From Candidatus Adiutrix intracellularis (lineage in GTDB: Bacteria; Desulfobacterota; Desulfarculia; Adiutricales; Adiutricaceae): DNA of 54,219 bases. Under the pieces are notes generated by a model that was given only the letters and a program-made list of their open reading frames with translations, was not told the origin of the DNA and made no database searches. How positions within the stretch are numbered: position 1 is the first letter of the stretch; every line of letters starts with the position of its first letter. Of this stretch, positions 29,285 through 38,522 are shown piece by piece. Made by a program: the position numbers and the translations under genes. The stretch spans positions 1 to 54,219 of the forward strand of contig LQAA01000128.1 of NCBI GenBank assembly GCA_001577715.1, given 5' to 3'.

Positions 29285-30420
29285 ACATCAATGTTTATAA
29301 ATATTGGTTTAAATCGTAATTCTTCTCTTGTGATTCTTCTGCGCGAATCTTGCTTAAACAATGGAAAGGTTAAGGAAATAACTCTAGCTAATCCATCTTG
29401 TCTTAATTCGGAGTTCATTGAATTTATTAAAAGACATCCCAAAAGTAAGTCTTTTACCTCCATCAGAAAAACCTTCCAAACCATAGACTATAAACAACAC
29501 AGTGTCATTTTACTAGTGGTTGTGGCGGCTATGAAAAAGCTTAACCTAGTTTCTATCATTTCCTCACATCCGCCCAGAGGGCGGGATCTGGATCTTACCG
29601 TAGTTAGGCTCTTATTTCTTGTATTCCAAAATAAATTGGCCACTACGGCTGCCTTGTGGCAAATAACTTTGCTCGTCGAATTAAAATATCGCCGATGCTA
29701 ACGATAACGAGTTTTACGCGGCTATGGACTGGCTAATAAAATAAGTAGGGACTTATTAGACAGACTGACTAAACGTTATCTTTATAACGGAAGTACCGTA
29801 TCTTATTAACTATTGGTAAACTATGTTGAAGGTGAGCATTACCCTCTGGGGTATTTTGGATATTCACGTGATAATGAAGAGAGATAAGCGTCAGATAAAC
29901 TATAATCTATTGACCGATAGAGACGGGCGGTCCATATTTATCAACATTTGGCTGGGTAACACTTTTGATTTAACTACGCTCATTCTAATGGTTGGAAAAG
30001 TTAGAGTTGGATTTGGGCTGGGTAAAGTAGTGGCTGTAGGTGACTGGGGGATAATGGAGGTCAAAAATATAGCCCTTCTACGAATCATGAAAGATATGGA
30101 CTGAATAAGAGCTTTGAAACCTACATCTATATGGGTTTTACTTAATAATCGTAAAATACAGTTGCCTCTTTTTGATGAGACAGAATTAATTAAATTTGTA
30201 GCGCTGGATGGATATCCGGGAGGGAGATTGATAGTCTGTTATAATCTATTTTTGGCTGATTAGTGAGCTAAAGTTAGCGAGGAGCTGTTGACTGTTACCG
30301 AAAAAAACCTGGAGTAAATTAGAATTAGTATTGAAGTTGGAGGTTTAAAGGGGCGGGATGTCGTAGATTTGGTTGCCAGGTAGAAGATAAATTGTAAAAA
30401 AGTTAAAAAATATTAATTAG
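29285..30420 (+). mobile_element. Degenerate IS1634-family (IS4 group) transposase, copy 1
   Basis: The plus strand keeps two fairly long open pieces. 29291-29701 begins MFINIGLNRNSSLVILLRES and then GKVKEITLANPSCL. 29823-30104 contains KRQINYNLLTDRDGRSIFIN, then IWLGNTFDLTTL and FGLGKVVAVGDWGIME. The order matches IS1634-type transposases (N-terminal 'VRESYRxxGKVRxRTLANLG', 'GLLTDREGRPI', 'GNTxDxTTL', 'VVVGDRGM'). Stops and frameshifts break it. In the last block GDRGM has become GDWGI, so a key motif is damaged. A second copy lies at 50.1-51.3 kb. Confidence 0.8.
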
Positions 30421-30539
30421 AAGAGTAAATACTTTCTTACAGTGCAAGTAACATTAGCTATCTAAACATACTATAACTAGTTATAATCGGTTTAAGAACA
30501 AAAATTTTAAGTATACCCTTATTTAAAACTATAAAGTAT

Positions 30540-30780
30540 ATGCTTCTTTGACTAAATTATTAATAGACTTAATTTCTGGGTTGGTAATGGAGCGCAGACG
30601 GGAATCACTATCTTTTCGAAAATGTCTAGTTAAGTTCTTGGCCTCTTTTACTACTAGAGCCTTGAGGACCTTGTTTCGTAAATATTTTCCGCATTTTTGC
30701 AATTTATCGTGGATGGTTATATCGACTTTCAGTTTAGTAATTGTTCATGATATTTGGAGTAAACGTATTCTTTATTAGGA
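30540..30780 (-). mobile_element. Fragment of an IS66-family element
   Basis: It matches at DNA level the C-terminal part of IS66 copy C at about 22600-22790 (same words such as ATCTCTGGGTTGG / ATTTCTGGGTTGG). It is a short truncated scrap and its open frame is an artefact. Confidence 0.6.
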
Positions 30781-32640
30781 AATTATACTGCATTTAGTCC
30801 ATAAAAATTGGTATACTCTAAATTATTTAATAAAGGATACGTTTTTGTGGATTATGAACCGAAGGGAGTCGTTTCCATAATTTCTTAGCCGCATTAAAAT
30901 GTTGCGTAATTTTGACTGGGCCAGCTGGCCTATTTTGTCTGGTAGCTGTGTTGTCTCTGGTCATTATTTAAAACAGGGGTATTGGTTAACTTTAATTTAG
31001 ATAATTACCTAAAATATTCTAAAAGTTCATAAGCCTCTTTATTGTAAATGAAGATACTGGCAACACTTAATTGACAGAAATGTTTGGCTTGCGACCCACT
31101 TATAGGGAGATATCTGGAACTGTGAGAAGTAAACGGCCTGTGCTTTAATGCACTTTCCACATTGAGCGGCATTAATTATGCTCGTAGGGGAATCAGCGGT
31201 TATCTTTTATCCCTGTTCATTAACGAGAGTTTAGGCTCTATATTCTGTGGCAACGGAGGATATTTTAATTTCAAAAATCAGGCGGGTTACATATCTGTTT
31301 TCACGCTAGGTTCCTTTTGGTAATTTAAAACAGTCTACTTTTAGTATTTTAATATAATTTAGCTGATTCACCAATTTGATAATTTTACCTTGATGGTTCG
31401 ATTAAGCGTCTTAATGACGTTGGTTGTTAGCTTTGAATCCTTTTTAGCGATTGGAATATTGGGGGGGTAGTGCGCTAATGTTCTTTGATTTTTTTGGTAA
31501 GCGTTCTATAAGAAGCATGCATAGAGTAACAAAAAGTCCAATAGCTGCTTTAAGGACAGACGGCATTCAGCAGATGCTAAGACGGATATTTTCGATAAAT
31601 TTCTTGTAATTTACGTTTTTAAGAATCATAAAGACTACCTATGTTCATGTTCTGAAAATAAATTATCATAGGTTTTTTAGATAAAAAAATAGCCCTGAAA
31701 ATACCGAAGACGCATTCAAATAAAGGCTTTGTTTAACCTGCCAACCATCAGATGGCGAGTCTTGGCTGGGTTATAAAGATATAATAACGGTACTTTACAA
31801 TTTACCATCGTAGGTTTATTCCTTAGTTTACTAAGGTTACAGAACTTATTATAGATATATTATTCCAGGTTAGTAATTTAAATTGAAATAAGAATAAAGC
31901 TATTAGTGCTCTTATTTCAGGGTGCAGTTTTAACTAGGTGAAAGAAGCGGAGCGAAATGGATTTATTATATAATTTAATCCATAATGAAAAATTATATAA
32001 TTTAGGTTGTTATGTTAACTAAAACTCCAACAGCGTTATTCATTAATTTATTAGCTGCTGACGTTGTGCCTACATCTTTGCTGTTTTAATACAAAGTATA
32101 TAGTTCATCTAAATTAACTTCTTTTGGGATAATTTTTATTGCTTCAGATTTTTTATCTGTATAAATCTAATCAGTTAATAATTATTAATGTTTTTTACTT
32201 GCTATGTTTTTTAGATTTTTCCATCGTCAAACCAAAAACCCTTCCCGTTATTCGGTGGAGACCAGAAGAACAATGCTTCAACTAGTAAAATTTATAAGTA
32301 ATCATTACTAAAATTTTAACCTCTAAAAGAAGCTTCGCTAAAGTCTATATTTTAAAGCGATATTTTAATTAAGAAAATTAATAAAATTCTAAGTAACTTT
32401 GGGGTCATTTTCTTAAGTAATAATGACCATAGTCGTAGCCATAGAGTTTAAAAAATTATTCATTTTTTTTCTAGATGGACTGTATCTTCCTCTTTGTTAA
32501 TTTTTCCCTATAAGTAGTTCACCACCAAGTTAAAAACGTCTTTATCAACAGTTACTATCTCGGAGTTGACCGCCATATGGAGAGGGTATATAAAATTTAT
32601 ATTCCCAAACATCACTGACCCACTTTCAACTGATTTAGTA
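30781..32640. other. Decayed intergenic DNA, 1.9 kb
   Basis: Very AT-rich with stops in all frames. A minus-strand frame near 31160-31240 reads ITADSPTSIINAAQCGKCIK, suggesting a former protein with a CxxC, which I do not recognise. Nothing else is interpretable. Confidence 0.4.
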
Positions 32641-32890
32641 ACGATTGTATTTACACACTAGCAAAAACCGTTAAAGTCTTTGGTTGTTACATTTTCTTTA
32701 TCTTCGGTTACTGTTACCCAAGCTATAAATTTTTTATTTATGAAATAGATTAGACTAAACTTTTTCACCTTTTGAAGTCGTTGCCCTAGTTGACTTTCAT
32801 CTAAGCTTACATTCGATCCACTGTTCAAAAAATCTTTCACATCATTAAAGTTAGCTATAACTGAGGCTTAAGAGTTTATATCGAGATGAT
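32641..32890 (-). pseudogene. Unidentified decayed gene fragment
   Basis: A 60-codon open piece (32658-32840) containing VSLDESQLGQRLQKVKKF and AWVTVTEDKENVTTKDF continues beyond its stop as VNTIVTKSVESGSVMFGNIN, so a longer protein was once encoded on the minus strand down to about 32470. I do not recognise the family. It may belong to a mobile element or to a host gene. Confidence 0.3.
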
Positions 32891-32952
32891 ACAGTTATTT
32901 TTTCACCCTAATTTGTGCTATAATCCTAACCTTTATCGCATGGGGGTTAGTG

Positions 32953-33239
32953 ATGAATATTAAAGTGATGCTACCAATTTTTTCAAGTATTTTTCTAACG
33001 GAACTAGGCGATAAGACCCAGTTGGCCACGATCATATTCGTAGCTAGCGATGCGGCCACCGCTGGGGAAGTTTTTCTGGCTTCAAGCCTGGCTCTGGTGC
33101 TATCAACGCTTCTGGCGGTACTGCTGGGCGCGGCCATCGGCCGGTTGGTGCCACCGTATTTTTTAAAGCCGGAGCCGGGCTAGTTTTCATAGGAATGGGG
33201 GGGTACTATCTGATTCAGGTCTTCGGTCTTAAAACCTGA
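32953..33239 (+). CDS. GDT1/UPF0016-type membrane protein, needs a -1 frameshift
   Basis: UPF0016/GDT1 proteins are small membrane proteins linked to Mn2+ or Ca2+ export. The first frame (77 codons, stop at 33181) has the family signature LTELGDKTQLATIIF and a second helix (LALVLSTLLAVLLGAAIG). After FLK the protein goes on only in the -1 frame: KAGAGLVFIGMGGYYLIQVF, ending at 33239. The switch lies exactly at the heptamer T-TTT-TTA (33159-33165), a known strong slippery site, so -1 ribosomal slippage or transcription slippage on the T6A3 tract could restore a 95-residue single-repeat protein, a normal size for bacterial half-size members. A plain one-base deletion or sequencing error is the alternative. 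A weak hairpin terminator follows. Confidence 0.75.
33159..33165 (+). promoter_or_regulatory. Candidate -1 frameshift site T-TTT-TTA
   Basis: The heptamer is in the X-XXY-YYZ register relative to the starting frame. Slippage by -1 here joins the two halves of the gdt1-like protein without losing a residue. A small stem (AGCC/GGCT) directly downstream is too weak to be a convincing stimulator. Confidence 0.45.
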
Positions 33240-33270
33240 AAGAAAGGATTGTATGATGCATTATCACCAG

Positions 33271-33294
33271 GGGTCGGGAAACGACCTATTTTAT
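33271..33294 (+). terminator. Weak terminator after the gdt1-like gene
   Basis: GGTCG pairs with CGACC around GGAAA and is followed by TATTTTAT, 32 bases after the restored stop codon. The stem is short. Confidence 0.45.
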
Positions 33295-33312
33295 AACCTC
33301 TATAATTCGCTA

Positions 33313-33510
33313 GGCTGGCTTAACGATTACACCTCTCCCACAGAAGGAAGAAGAGGATGGACGGAGAGGGGGCAGCGCCGCCCCTTGGAAGATTTAACCC
33401 TGACCACGACCCGGACCCCGTGGGCGCGGAGACCGCCCACCATGAGGGCCACAGCCTGTGCTTCACTGGTTAAGGGGAGCCCCTGCTCCACCCTCGCAGC
33501 GGCAGATATA
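33313..33510 (+). ncRNA. Candidate structured RNA in a GC-rich island
   Basis: A stretch of about 180 bases with far higher GC than the decayed DNA around it. It holds a chain of perfect stems: CCTCTCC/GGAGAGG (33332-33369), GGGGC/GCCCC (33369-33384), GTGGGCG/CGCCCAC (33420-33440), and GAGGG/CCCTC (33444-33495). The last encloses two small hairpins, CACA/TGTG and GGAGC/GCTCC. A TATAAT box at 33301-33306 would start a plus transcript near 33313. I found no tmRNA, RNase P or SRP motifs, and the 3' end is unclear. A minus-strand frame (33524-33327) with EAQAVALMVGGLRAHGVRV is an alternative reading as a small protein. Confidence 0.35.
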
Positions 33511-34038
33511 GCTATCCTACTCAAAAAAACAGGGCTAAAACTTAAAATCTATAATAACAGTCTGACTTTGATCCCGACCCTGTATAGATTGCTTTACCAA
33601 ACTGAAGGTAGACGATCTTCAGTTCTCCATACAGAGTTTAACCCCCGCTAAATATAAATTAAATCGCTAGAAGGCTAGCTACGACCCTCTATAAATCGGA
33701 CTAGAAATAGCCGTCTTCGGGTGAAATTAGGCAGCGAGACCTTTTTAAACTTTCTAATCTTTCCGACAATCTAACCCAAAGTCGTCACATAAATGTTCTT
33801 CTAATTTTAAAAATAAAATATGACGGGCCCATCTAATTCTTTGGCTAAAATACCAATGGTCTAGTCGAACACAATTTGAGTTACTTAGACAAAATAAGCT
33901 TTCATAAGGCCTAACCCAGCTATAAAATAAACAAACAGCGCTAGCCAGTAGAATGAAAACTAGGGCACGTAACCTAAATCGTCTGCTACTACTGCTTTCA
34001 TAACGTCACTAAACATAACCTTTTTAAGAGGACCACAC
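33511..34038. other. Intergenic DNA before the acetyltransferase
   Basis: Decayed and AT-rich. AACTGAAG/CTTCAGTT (33599-33623) forms a perfect 8-bp hairpin without a T run. No gene is seen. Confidence 0.4.
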
Positions 34039-35032
34039 TTGACCAACCCTGACCGACAAAACGCAGCACGCATCGTGGCCGGAACCTTGACCCTTTTATC
34101 GCGGGAGCTCCACGAAGCAGGGCATCCGGCGGATCTGTGGACTCCAAAACTTTGGCCGGAATATATTCGGGAAACAGCTGCCCGAGTTAGTCAGGGCGAG
34201 GCCACCGTCCTCTGGGCCGAGAGGAGTCACCCGGCCCGAGGCTTGGTCATATACGAAGCTTCGCCGGAGGAAAGTACCTTTTTCGGCTTTAGTTGTGCCC
34301 GGCTGTGGGGTCCTTACCTTATGGTAAAAGAACAGAGAGACCGGGAAATACGGGTTCGTAAGCTAGCTCGCCTAGCCATAAACCTATTTCAAACTCGAGA
34401 CGACCACTTCCTGACTCTCAAAACATCCCATGATCCAGCTTCACTGCGGGGCTTTCTAGCCGAAGGCTTCATTCTAGCCGAAATAGGCGCTACTCTAATT
34501 AGCCCAGTACCGAAAATACCCGGGGCGGCCGAGGATCGCTTACCAAATTTTATATTTCTAGAGCAGACGAAGGCCTCGAAACTCGCCTCTAATCTGGTGG
34601 CTGAACTGGGAATTTTTTTTTACGACGGTCATCTACGCCACGATTCTGAAGTAGGACCAGAGGCAGCGGACCGCTTCTGGAGCGCCCGCCTGGCCGGTGA
34701 TTTAGCTGGGGCGGCTCAGGAAACCATAATTTTATGGGATCGCCCCAAAGACCGGGTCGCCGGACTAGCTACAGCCCGGTTAAATAAGCAAGGGGCAAGA
34801 ACTTTCGATTCTAGCCGTGACTAAAGCCTATCAGGGCCAGGGTCTAGGCCGCCTGATTCTAACTGAAACCTTAAGACGGCTGGCTGGGCGGGTGATTAGT
34901 CTACGAGTGGAAACCGCCTCTTACAATCTCCCCGCCCTAGCTCTGTACCAGGCTCTAGGTTTTAAACCCGTCGCCCCCCTAGCCACTCTTCACTACCGTT
35001 CTTCAGCCCCTTTAAAAACTGACCATAATTAA
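34039..35032 (+). pseudogene. Frameshifted GNAT N-acetyltransferase
   Basis: The first frame (34039-34824, TTG start after AAGAGGA) holds an N-terminal half with LKTSHDPASLRGFLAEGFIL and the start of a second GNAT fold (RVAGLATARLNKQGA). The acetyl-CoA-binding half continues only in the +1 frame: ILAVTKAYQGQGLGRLILTE, ending ASYNLPALALYQALGFKPVA at 35032. One extra base near 34805, in ACTTTCGA, explains the break. Joined, it would be about 330 residues with two domains, like dTDP-fucosamine-type (WecD) acetyltransferases. Both halves are otherwise clean, so the mutation is recent or a sequencing error. Base composition matches intact neighbours. Confidence 0.75.
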
Positions 35033-35089
35033 AACTACCCGCTTAGCAGGTAGTCTACTAATTTCTATAAGAAATTAATACGGTAGTAC

Positions 35090-35770
35090 CTGATAACATG
35101 CTAAATAGTCTGCCAAGCATACCATGTTCACAAGCTTGCCCCTAAAGAAGCTATTCTTCTTACTTTTGCTCACCGACTCACCCGTAAATTAGTCAACGTA
35201 TTCCTTCAACGTCAATTGGTTAGCCGTAAGATCTTCCCATAATTGACTCCTGATATATTCTACTATCCTTTTTACTTTCTTATCTACTGTATTTATAAAA
35301 TCCCTACGATACTAAAAGTACCTACTGCTATACCTATATTTAGGGTTAGCATGCCTGTAAAATATATTACCAATAAATTTTTAACCTTCAGGCAACCAAT
35401 CACCTCCAATACATTATATTCCGGCGGTATCCTCACAAACATATAAATATGATTAGGATAGCACTCAATCTCTATTATTTTATAATTCCTTCATTTTATA
35501 CAGTTTATGCAATATTTTACCAACATTAGTCTTAAGCTTCCTACGAGTTACCTATTTGCAGTACTTTGGTGTAAATATTATGTAATATTTACATTCCCAT
35601 CTTATATGTGCTAGGCTACTCTCATTCAGACAACCTTCTTATATCTTATCGGCACAGTTGTTAAACTTTTATTATTTTAACATTCGGAGGTTTTTTAACT
35701 TAGAGCTAAGGCTAGAGAACGCCTATTACCAGTATAGCTAATAGTTGTTTTAAGCTTAAGCGTACAATAA
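35090..35770 (-). mobile_element. Degenerate IS200/IS605-family element, longest copy
   Basis: On the minus strand broken TnpA blocks are readable: EIECYPNHIYMFVRIPPEYN, where intact TnpA has the 'MPDHVHxxxxIPP' HUH motif, then VLEVIGCLKVKNLLVIYF, like 'VMGYIKGKSxLMIFD'. The HUH motif is damaged (second His kept as NHIY). This copy serves as the reference for three further remnants in the window. It is inactive. Confidence 0.75.
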
Positions 35771-35798
35771 AAAACGACTTTCAAAAGCCGCTTTTTTA
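35768..35798 (-). terminator. Terminator of the GcvH-like gene
   Basis: On the minus strand an A-rich arm plus CGGCTTT pairs with AAAGTCG plus a T run (one G:U pair, one bulge), followed by TTTTTTATT. It sits about 22 bases after the gene. Confidence 0.7.
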
Positions 35799-35820
35799 TA
35801 CCCGGGTCGTTATCTAAACC

Positions 35821-36324
35821 CTAGTCATCGTCATCATCATCATCATAATCATCTTCTTCATAATCGTTATCCTCGTCGTAATCCTCATCTTCATCATATT
35901 CATCTTCGTCGCTATCATCCAAACTGTCGTCATCAAATCCCTCATCAATAAATTCATCATATTCATCGCGAGTCATGAGGTCATCATATTCGCTCATGGA
36001 AGTTAGATCCAGTCGAATTAGCCAGCCTTCTTCATAAGGATCCTCTAAAATAGCCTCCGGGGTGTCAACTATATCTTCATTCACAGCCACCACTTCGCCG
36101 CTCACAGGAGCCAGAAGTCGTAACCCCGTTCCGGTGGTGTTCACCGATAAGCGGCCGAAGGGTTCATCTTTGGAAAATTCGTCGCCTTCAGCGGGGAGAC
36201 GAATACTGATCAATTCATCATAATCTTCCAAAGCCTCATCAGTTAGCCCGATAATAGCCTGGTTATTATCTTCCAGACGAATCCAGAGCTTTTCAGCGGA
36301 ATATCTAAGTGTATGCAGATCCAA
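35821..36324 (-). CDS. GcvH-like protein lacking the lipoyl lysine, with acidic tail
   Basis: Residues 1-115 follow the fold of glycine-cleavage H protein: NQAIIGLTDEALEDYDELIS, RLPAEGDEFSKDEPFGRL, LLAPVSGEVVAVNEDIVDTP, ILEDPYEEGWLIRL. In true GcvH the loop before 'APVSGEVV' holds ESVKA with the lipoylated lysine. Here it reads SVNTTGTGLR, two residues longer and without any lysine, so lipoylation is not possible at that place. After residue 120 comes a tail of about 45 residues made almost only of Asp, Glu, Tyr and Asn, ending in seven Asp. AAGGAGG precedes the start and a terminator follows. No gcvP or gcvT is near. It follows lgt by 67 bases. Its role is unknown: perhaps a carrier-like binding protein or metal buffer. 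Confidence 0.8.
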   Translation of the reverse strand: MDLHTLRYSAEKLWIRLEDNNQAIIGLTDEALEDYDELISIRLPAEGDEFSKDEPFGRLSVNTTGTGLRLLAPVSGEVVAVNEDIVDTPEAILEDPYEEGWLIRLDLTSMSEYDDLMTRDEYDEFIDEGFDDDSLDDSDEDEYDEDEDYDEDNDYEEDDYDDDDDDD

Positions 36325-36391
36325 AAGTCTTTCCTCCTTCGTTGCCCAAATTATGCTCTATTTCTTACCTCAAGGCGGAAATAAATTCAAG

Positions 36392-37174
36392 CTAAAAATT
36401 GATTCCAGCTGAGCGGCGCCAGGCCAAAAGAAATAGACCAACTCCGGCCGTCGCCGCCGCCGCCACCGTAGTGGGCGGCCAATTGAAGAATAAAAGCTCG
36501 CCGCGAAAGTCGCCGCGAAAAGATTCTAAAACTAGCCGCAAACCGCCTGCGCCAGCTAAATAAAGAGCGGCCGTCCGACCTAAGTGTCGCCAGAAAAGAA
36601 CAGGGGAGCGGAGAGCTATCAGAAGGATCAGGGTCAGAAAAACTAGCCCCCCTGATTCCATCAATTGAGTCGGCCATAGCAAAAGACCAGGCGGGGCTAA
36701 GGAAACGGGGGGGAAAATTACGGCTAACTTTTGGTTTAGAGTAGCCGGGTGGCCGTAGCAGCAGCCGACGGAAAAACAACCTAAACGACCTATGGCCTGA
36801 CCCAAGGCTAAGGACGGGGCTAGGACATCGGCCACCGGCCAGAATTTTAACCCATAGCGCCGTAGGAAAAATGGGGAAGCAAGCAAAGCCCCAGCTAAGC
36901 CACCTTGAAACATTAACCCACCCCGCCAATAGGCCGGGATATCAGCCAACCTACTAGAAAATTCCGACCAGTTAAAAATAACATAAGCCAGGCGTGCGCC
37001 GACCAACCCAACCAAAATCATCCAAAAGCAGAAGTCCCGGATCGTCCCCGCCAACAGATTTCGCTGCGGAGCAGTTCGGGCGGTTAGTGCCAAAGCAGCC
37101 CCGACCCCCAAAGCCACAAAAAAGCCGTAAAGACTAAAAGTCAGAGGACCTATCCTAAATGGTTCAGGCCACAT
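36392..37174 (-). CDS. lgt: Prolipoprotein diacylglyceryl transferase
   Basis: Lgt attaches diacylglycerol to the lipobox cysteine, the first step of lipoprotein maturation, in the inner membrane. About seven hydrophobic helices are visible. The signature IGRLGCFSVGCCYG carries the essential arginine of the family's GRxGN motif, and GGLRLVLESFRGD holds the C-terminal essential arginine. In the 'GGLxFHGG' motif the usual His is Gln (GGLMFQGGLAG). Other lineages carry Tyr there, so activity is not excluded. I chose the ATG at 37174 (MWPEPFRIGPLTFSLYG), which has GAGAGGTGGG upstream, over a TTG five codons earlier. It probably forms an operon with the downstream GcvH-like gene. Confidence 0.93.
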   Translation of the reverse strand: MWPEPFRIGPLTFSLYGFFVALGVGAALALTARTAPQRNLLAGTIRDFCFWMILVGLVGARLAYVIFNWSEFSSRLADIPAYWRGGLMFQGGLAGALLASPFFLRRYGLKFWPVADVLAPSLALGQAIGRLGCFSVGCCYGHPATLNQKLAVIFPPVSLAPPGLLLWPTQLMESGGLVFLTLILLIALRSPVLFWRHLGRTAALYLAGAGGLRLVLESFRGDFRGELLFFNWPPTTVAAAATAGVGLFLLAWRRSAGINF

Positions 37175-37189
37175 GGACCCACCTCTCAA

Positions 37190-37589
37190 TCTGTTTTATT
37201 TAGCGGAGGAAATAAGCGCTAGTCCAGATAAATGTTGAGCCTAGGTACGGTCGCTATTTTCGGAGTTGAATAAAATAACGTCAGCTTGTATCAAGGCTTA
37301 AAAAAGAATACGAAAACGGAGCTATAAAGGCAAGTCAAATTTGACTCCCCACAGCACAGGTCCAGATTGATGACGGCCGAAAGATATTTCGCCTCGACCA
37401 AGTTAGATTAAGTTTCTACCAGAGCCCACAAACGTTCGTAGATAAGCATAGCTATTTCTAAAAACGATAGGCTTCTTTGCTGGCTCATAAAATAGATTTG
37501 ATCTCTTCTTTACAATGAATTTCCTTGTTTATTTCCTAGGTAAGGTTAATGAGCCCTCCTAGGCTTTTTTAATATATGAACCAATATAT
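37190..37589. other. Intergenic DNA upstream of lgt
   Basis: It should contain the lgt promoter near 37190-37240. The rest is decayed, and nothing else is recognised. Confidence 0.35.
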
Positions 37590-38340
37590 TGATTAGGCTT
37601 TCGATTATGCGATTAACAGTATCAGAAAGTTTGCTTATAAAATAGACCCGCTGAATAAAGTCACCATTCGCCACCTGATTGCACTGCTGAGTCAGATGGT
37701 GGATGTTACTCTGAAGATTTTTATATAGCTGTCGGTAGCTCCGCTATAAATTATCAAGCACTCAAAGCGGTCGTTGAAAAAATGAAGAAGAATATCCTTG
37801 ATACTACACAAATGATTCCGGAGTTGATCAAAATCCTATATCGCGATTAATTCTGTCGACAGCGACTAATTGCGGTGAACCAGCAGAATCTTATCCAGAA
37901 AATCTAAGGTCTGCCAAACCAATTCTTCTTTATCAATCGCTTCGGACATAAACTGTTGCCAACTAATTAACGGTCACAATACGAGTTCGAAGTAGCAAGT
38001 TTTTTATTAATGCACCAACAATCAAATTCCTTAACCTTAAAAAGACAGCTAGTAAAAGATTCTAAAATACCTAACAGAAAGCCTTTGTCGTAGATACATA
38101 TTCCATATCCTAATTCGGGTAAGCCTGAGTAGTTAAAGTCTTCCGAAATTTAAATAGTAAAGTTGAGGATGTCAAAGGCGGCTTCTTTCGCCCGTAGAAT
38201 ACCGTTGTTTAGCTCCTTCAGAATTTTTTGAAGATCCTAAATTAGGTCATTAAATAATTTCGGTTTTGGAACCAGTATATTCTCATAAGAAGCGCAGCCA
38301 GTCAGAGTCCCGGCCTAGCAAAAAAATTATCTATTTCCTT
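37590..38340 (-). pseudogene. Dead signalling protein with V4R and HAMP-like parts
   Basis: On the minus strand, through stops, about 38230-37980 reads ILRAKEAAFDILNFTI, SEDFNYSGLPELGYGICIYD, KGFLLGILESFTSCLFKVKE and FDCWCINKKLA. This resembles the V4R (4-vinyl-reductase-like) sensor domain, whose end reads 'CxATGDxxCxF'. Near 37750-37620 follow RQLYKNLQSNIHHLTQQCNQ and VANGDFIQRVYFISKLSDTV, like a HAMP-type linker seen before kinase or cyclase output domains ('QVAxGDFxQRVDFMGDFSxAFN'). The output domain is gone. It is a lost sensory protein; the type of output cannot be told. Confidence 0.5.
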
Positions 38341-38522
38341 AGTGTCGTAACGACCTTTAAATTGTCACGAAAGGAGAACTGCATTATACGATAGACTCCT
38401 AGGCATAGGGTTAGCCTGAAATTGAGACAGGCTTAGGTTGAAGCAGGGTGCTTCAATATCGCCAACTAAAGCCTAAGAAAAAGCGTGTTTACGTTTATTT
38501 ACGGATGTATCTCCAGAAATAT

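Noticed and set aside
29900-30088. Minus-strand 62-codon frame
   Set aside because: It is an antisense shadow of the IS1634 transposase remains on the plus strand.
33253-33651. A 132-codon plus-strand frame covering the GC-rich island
   Set aside because: Its composition is not protein-like (runs of Arg, Thr and Pro over the hairpins), it has no ribosome site and resembles no family. The RNA structures explain the sequence better.
12900-36000. CRISPR arrays or other regularly spaced repeats
   Set aside because: Repeated words are dispersed IS copies. No direct repeats with regular unique spacers were found.
36387-36929. A 180-codon alternative frame inside lgt
   Set aside because: It overlaps the clear Lgt frame and is rich in Arg, Ser and Phe without domain features, so it is a shadow frame.
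37200-37260. A GGAGGAAATAAGC stretch recalling the RNase P RNA core
   Set aside because: The other universal RNase P blocks are absent nearby, and it lies in drifted DNA upstream of lgt.
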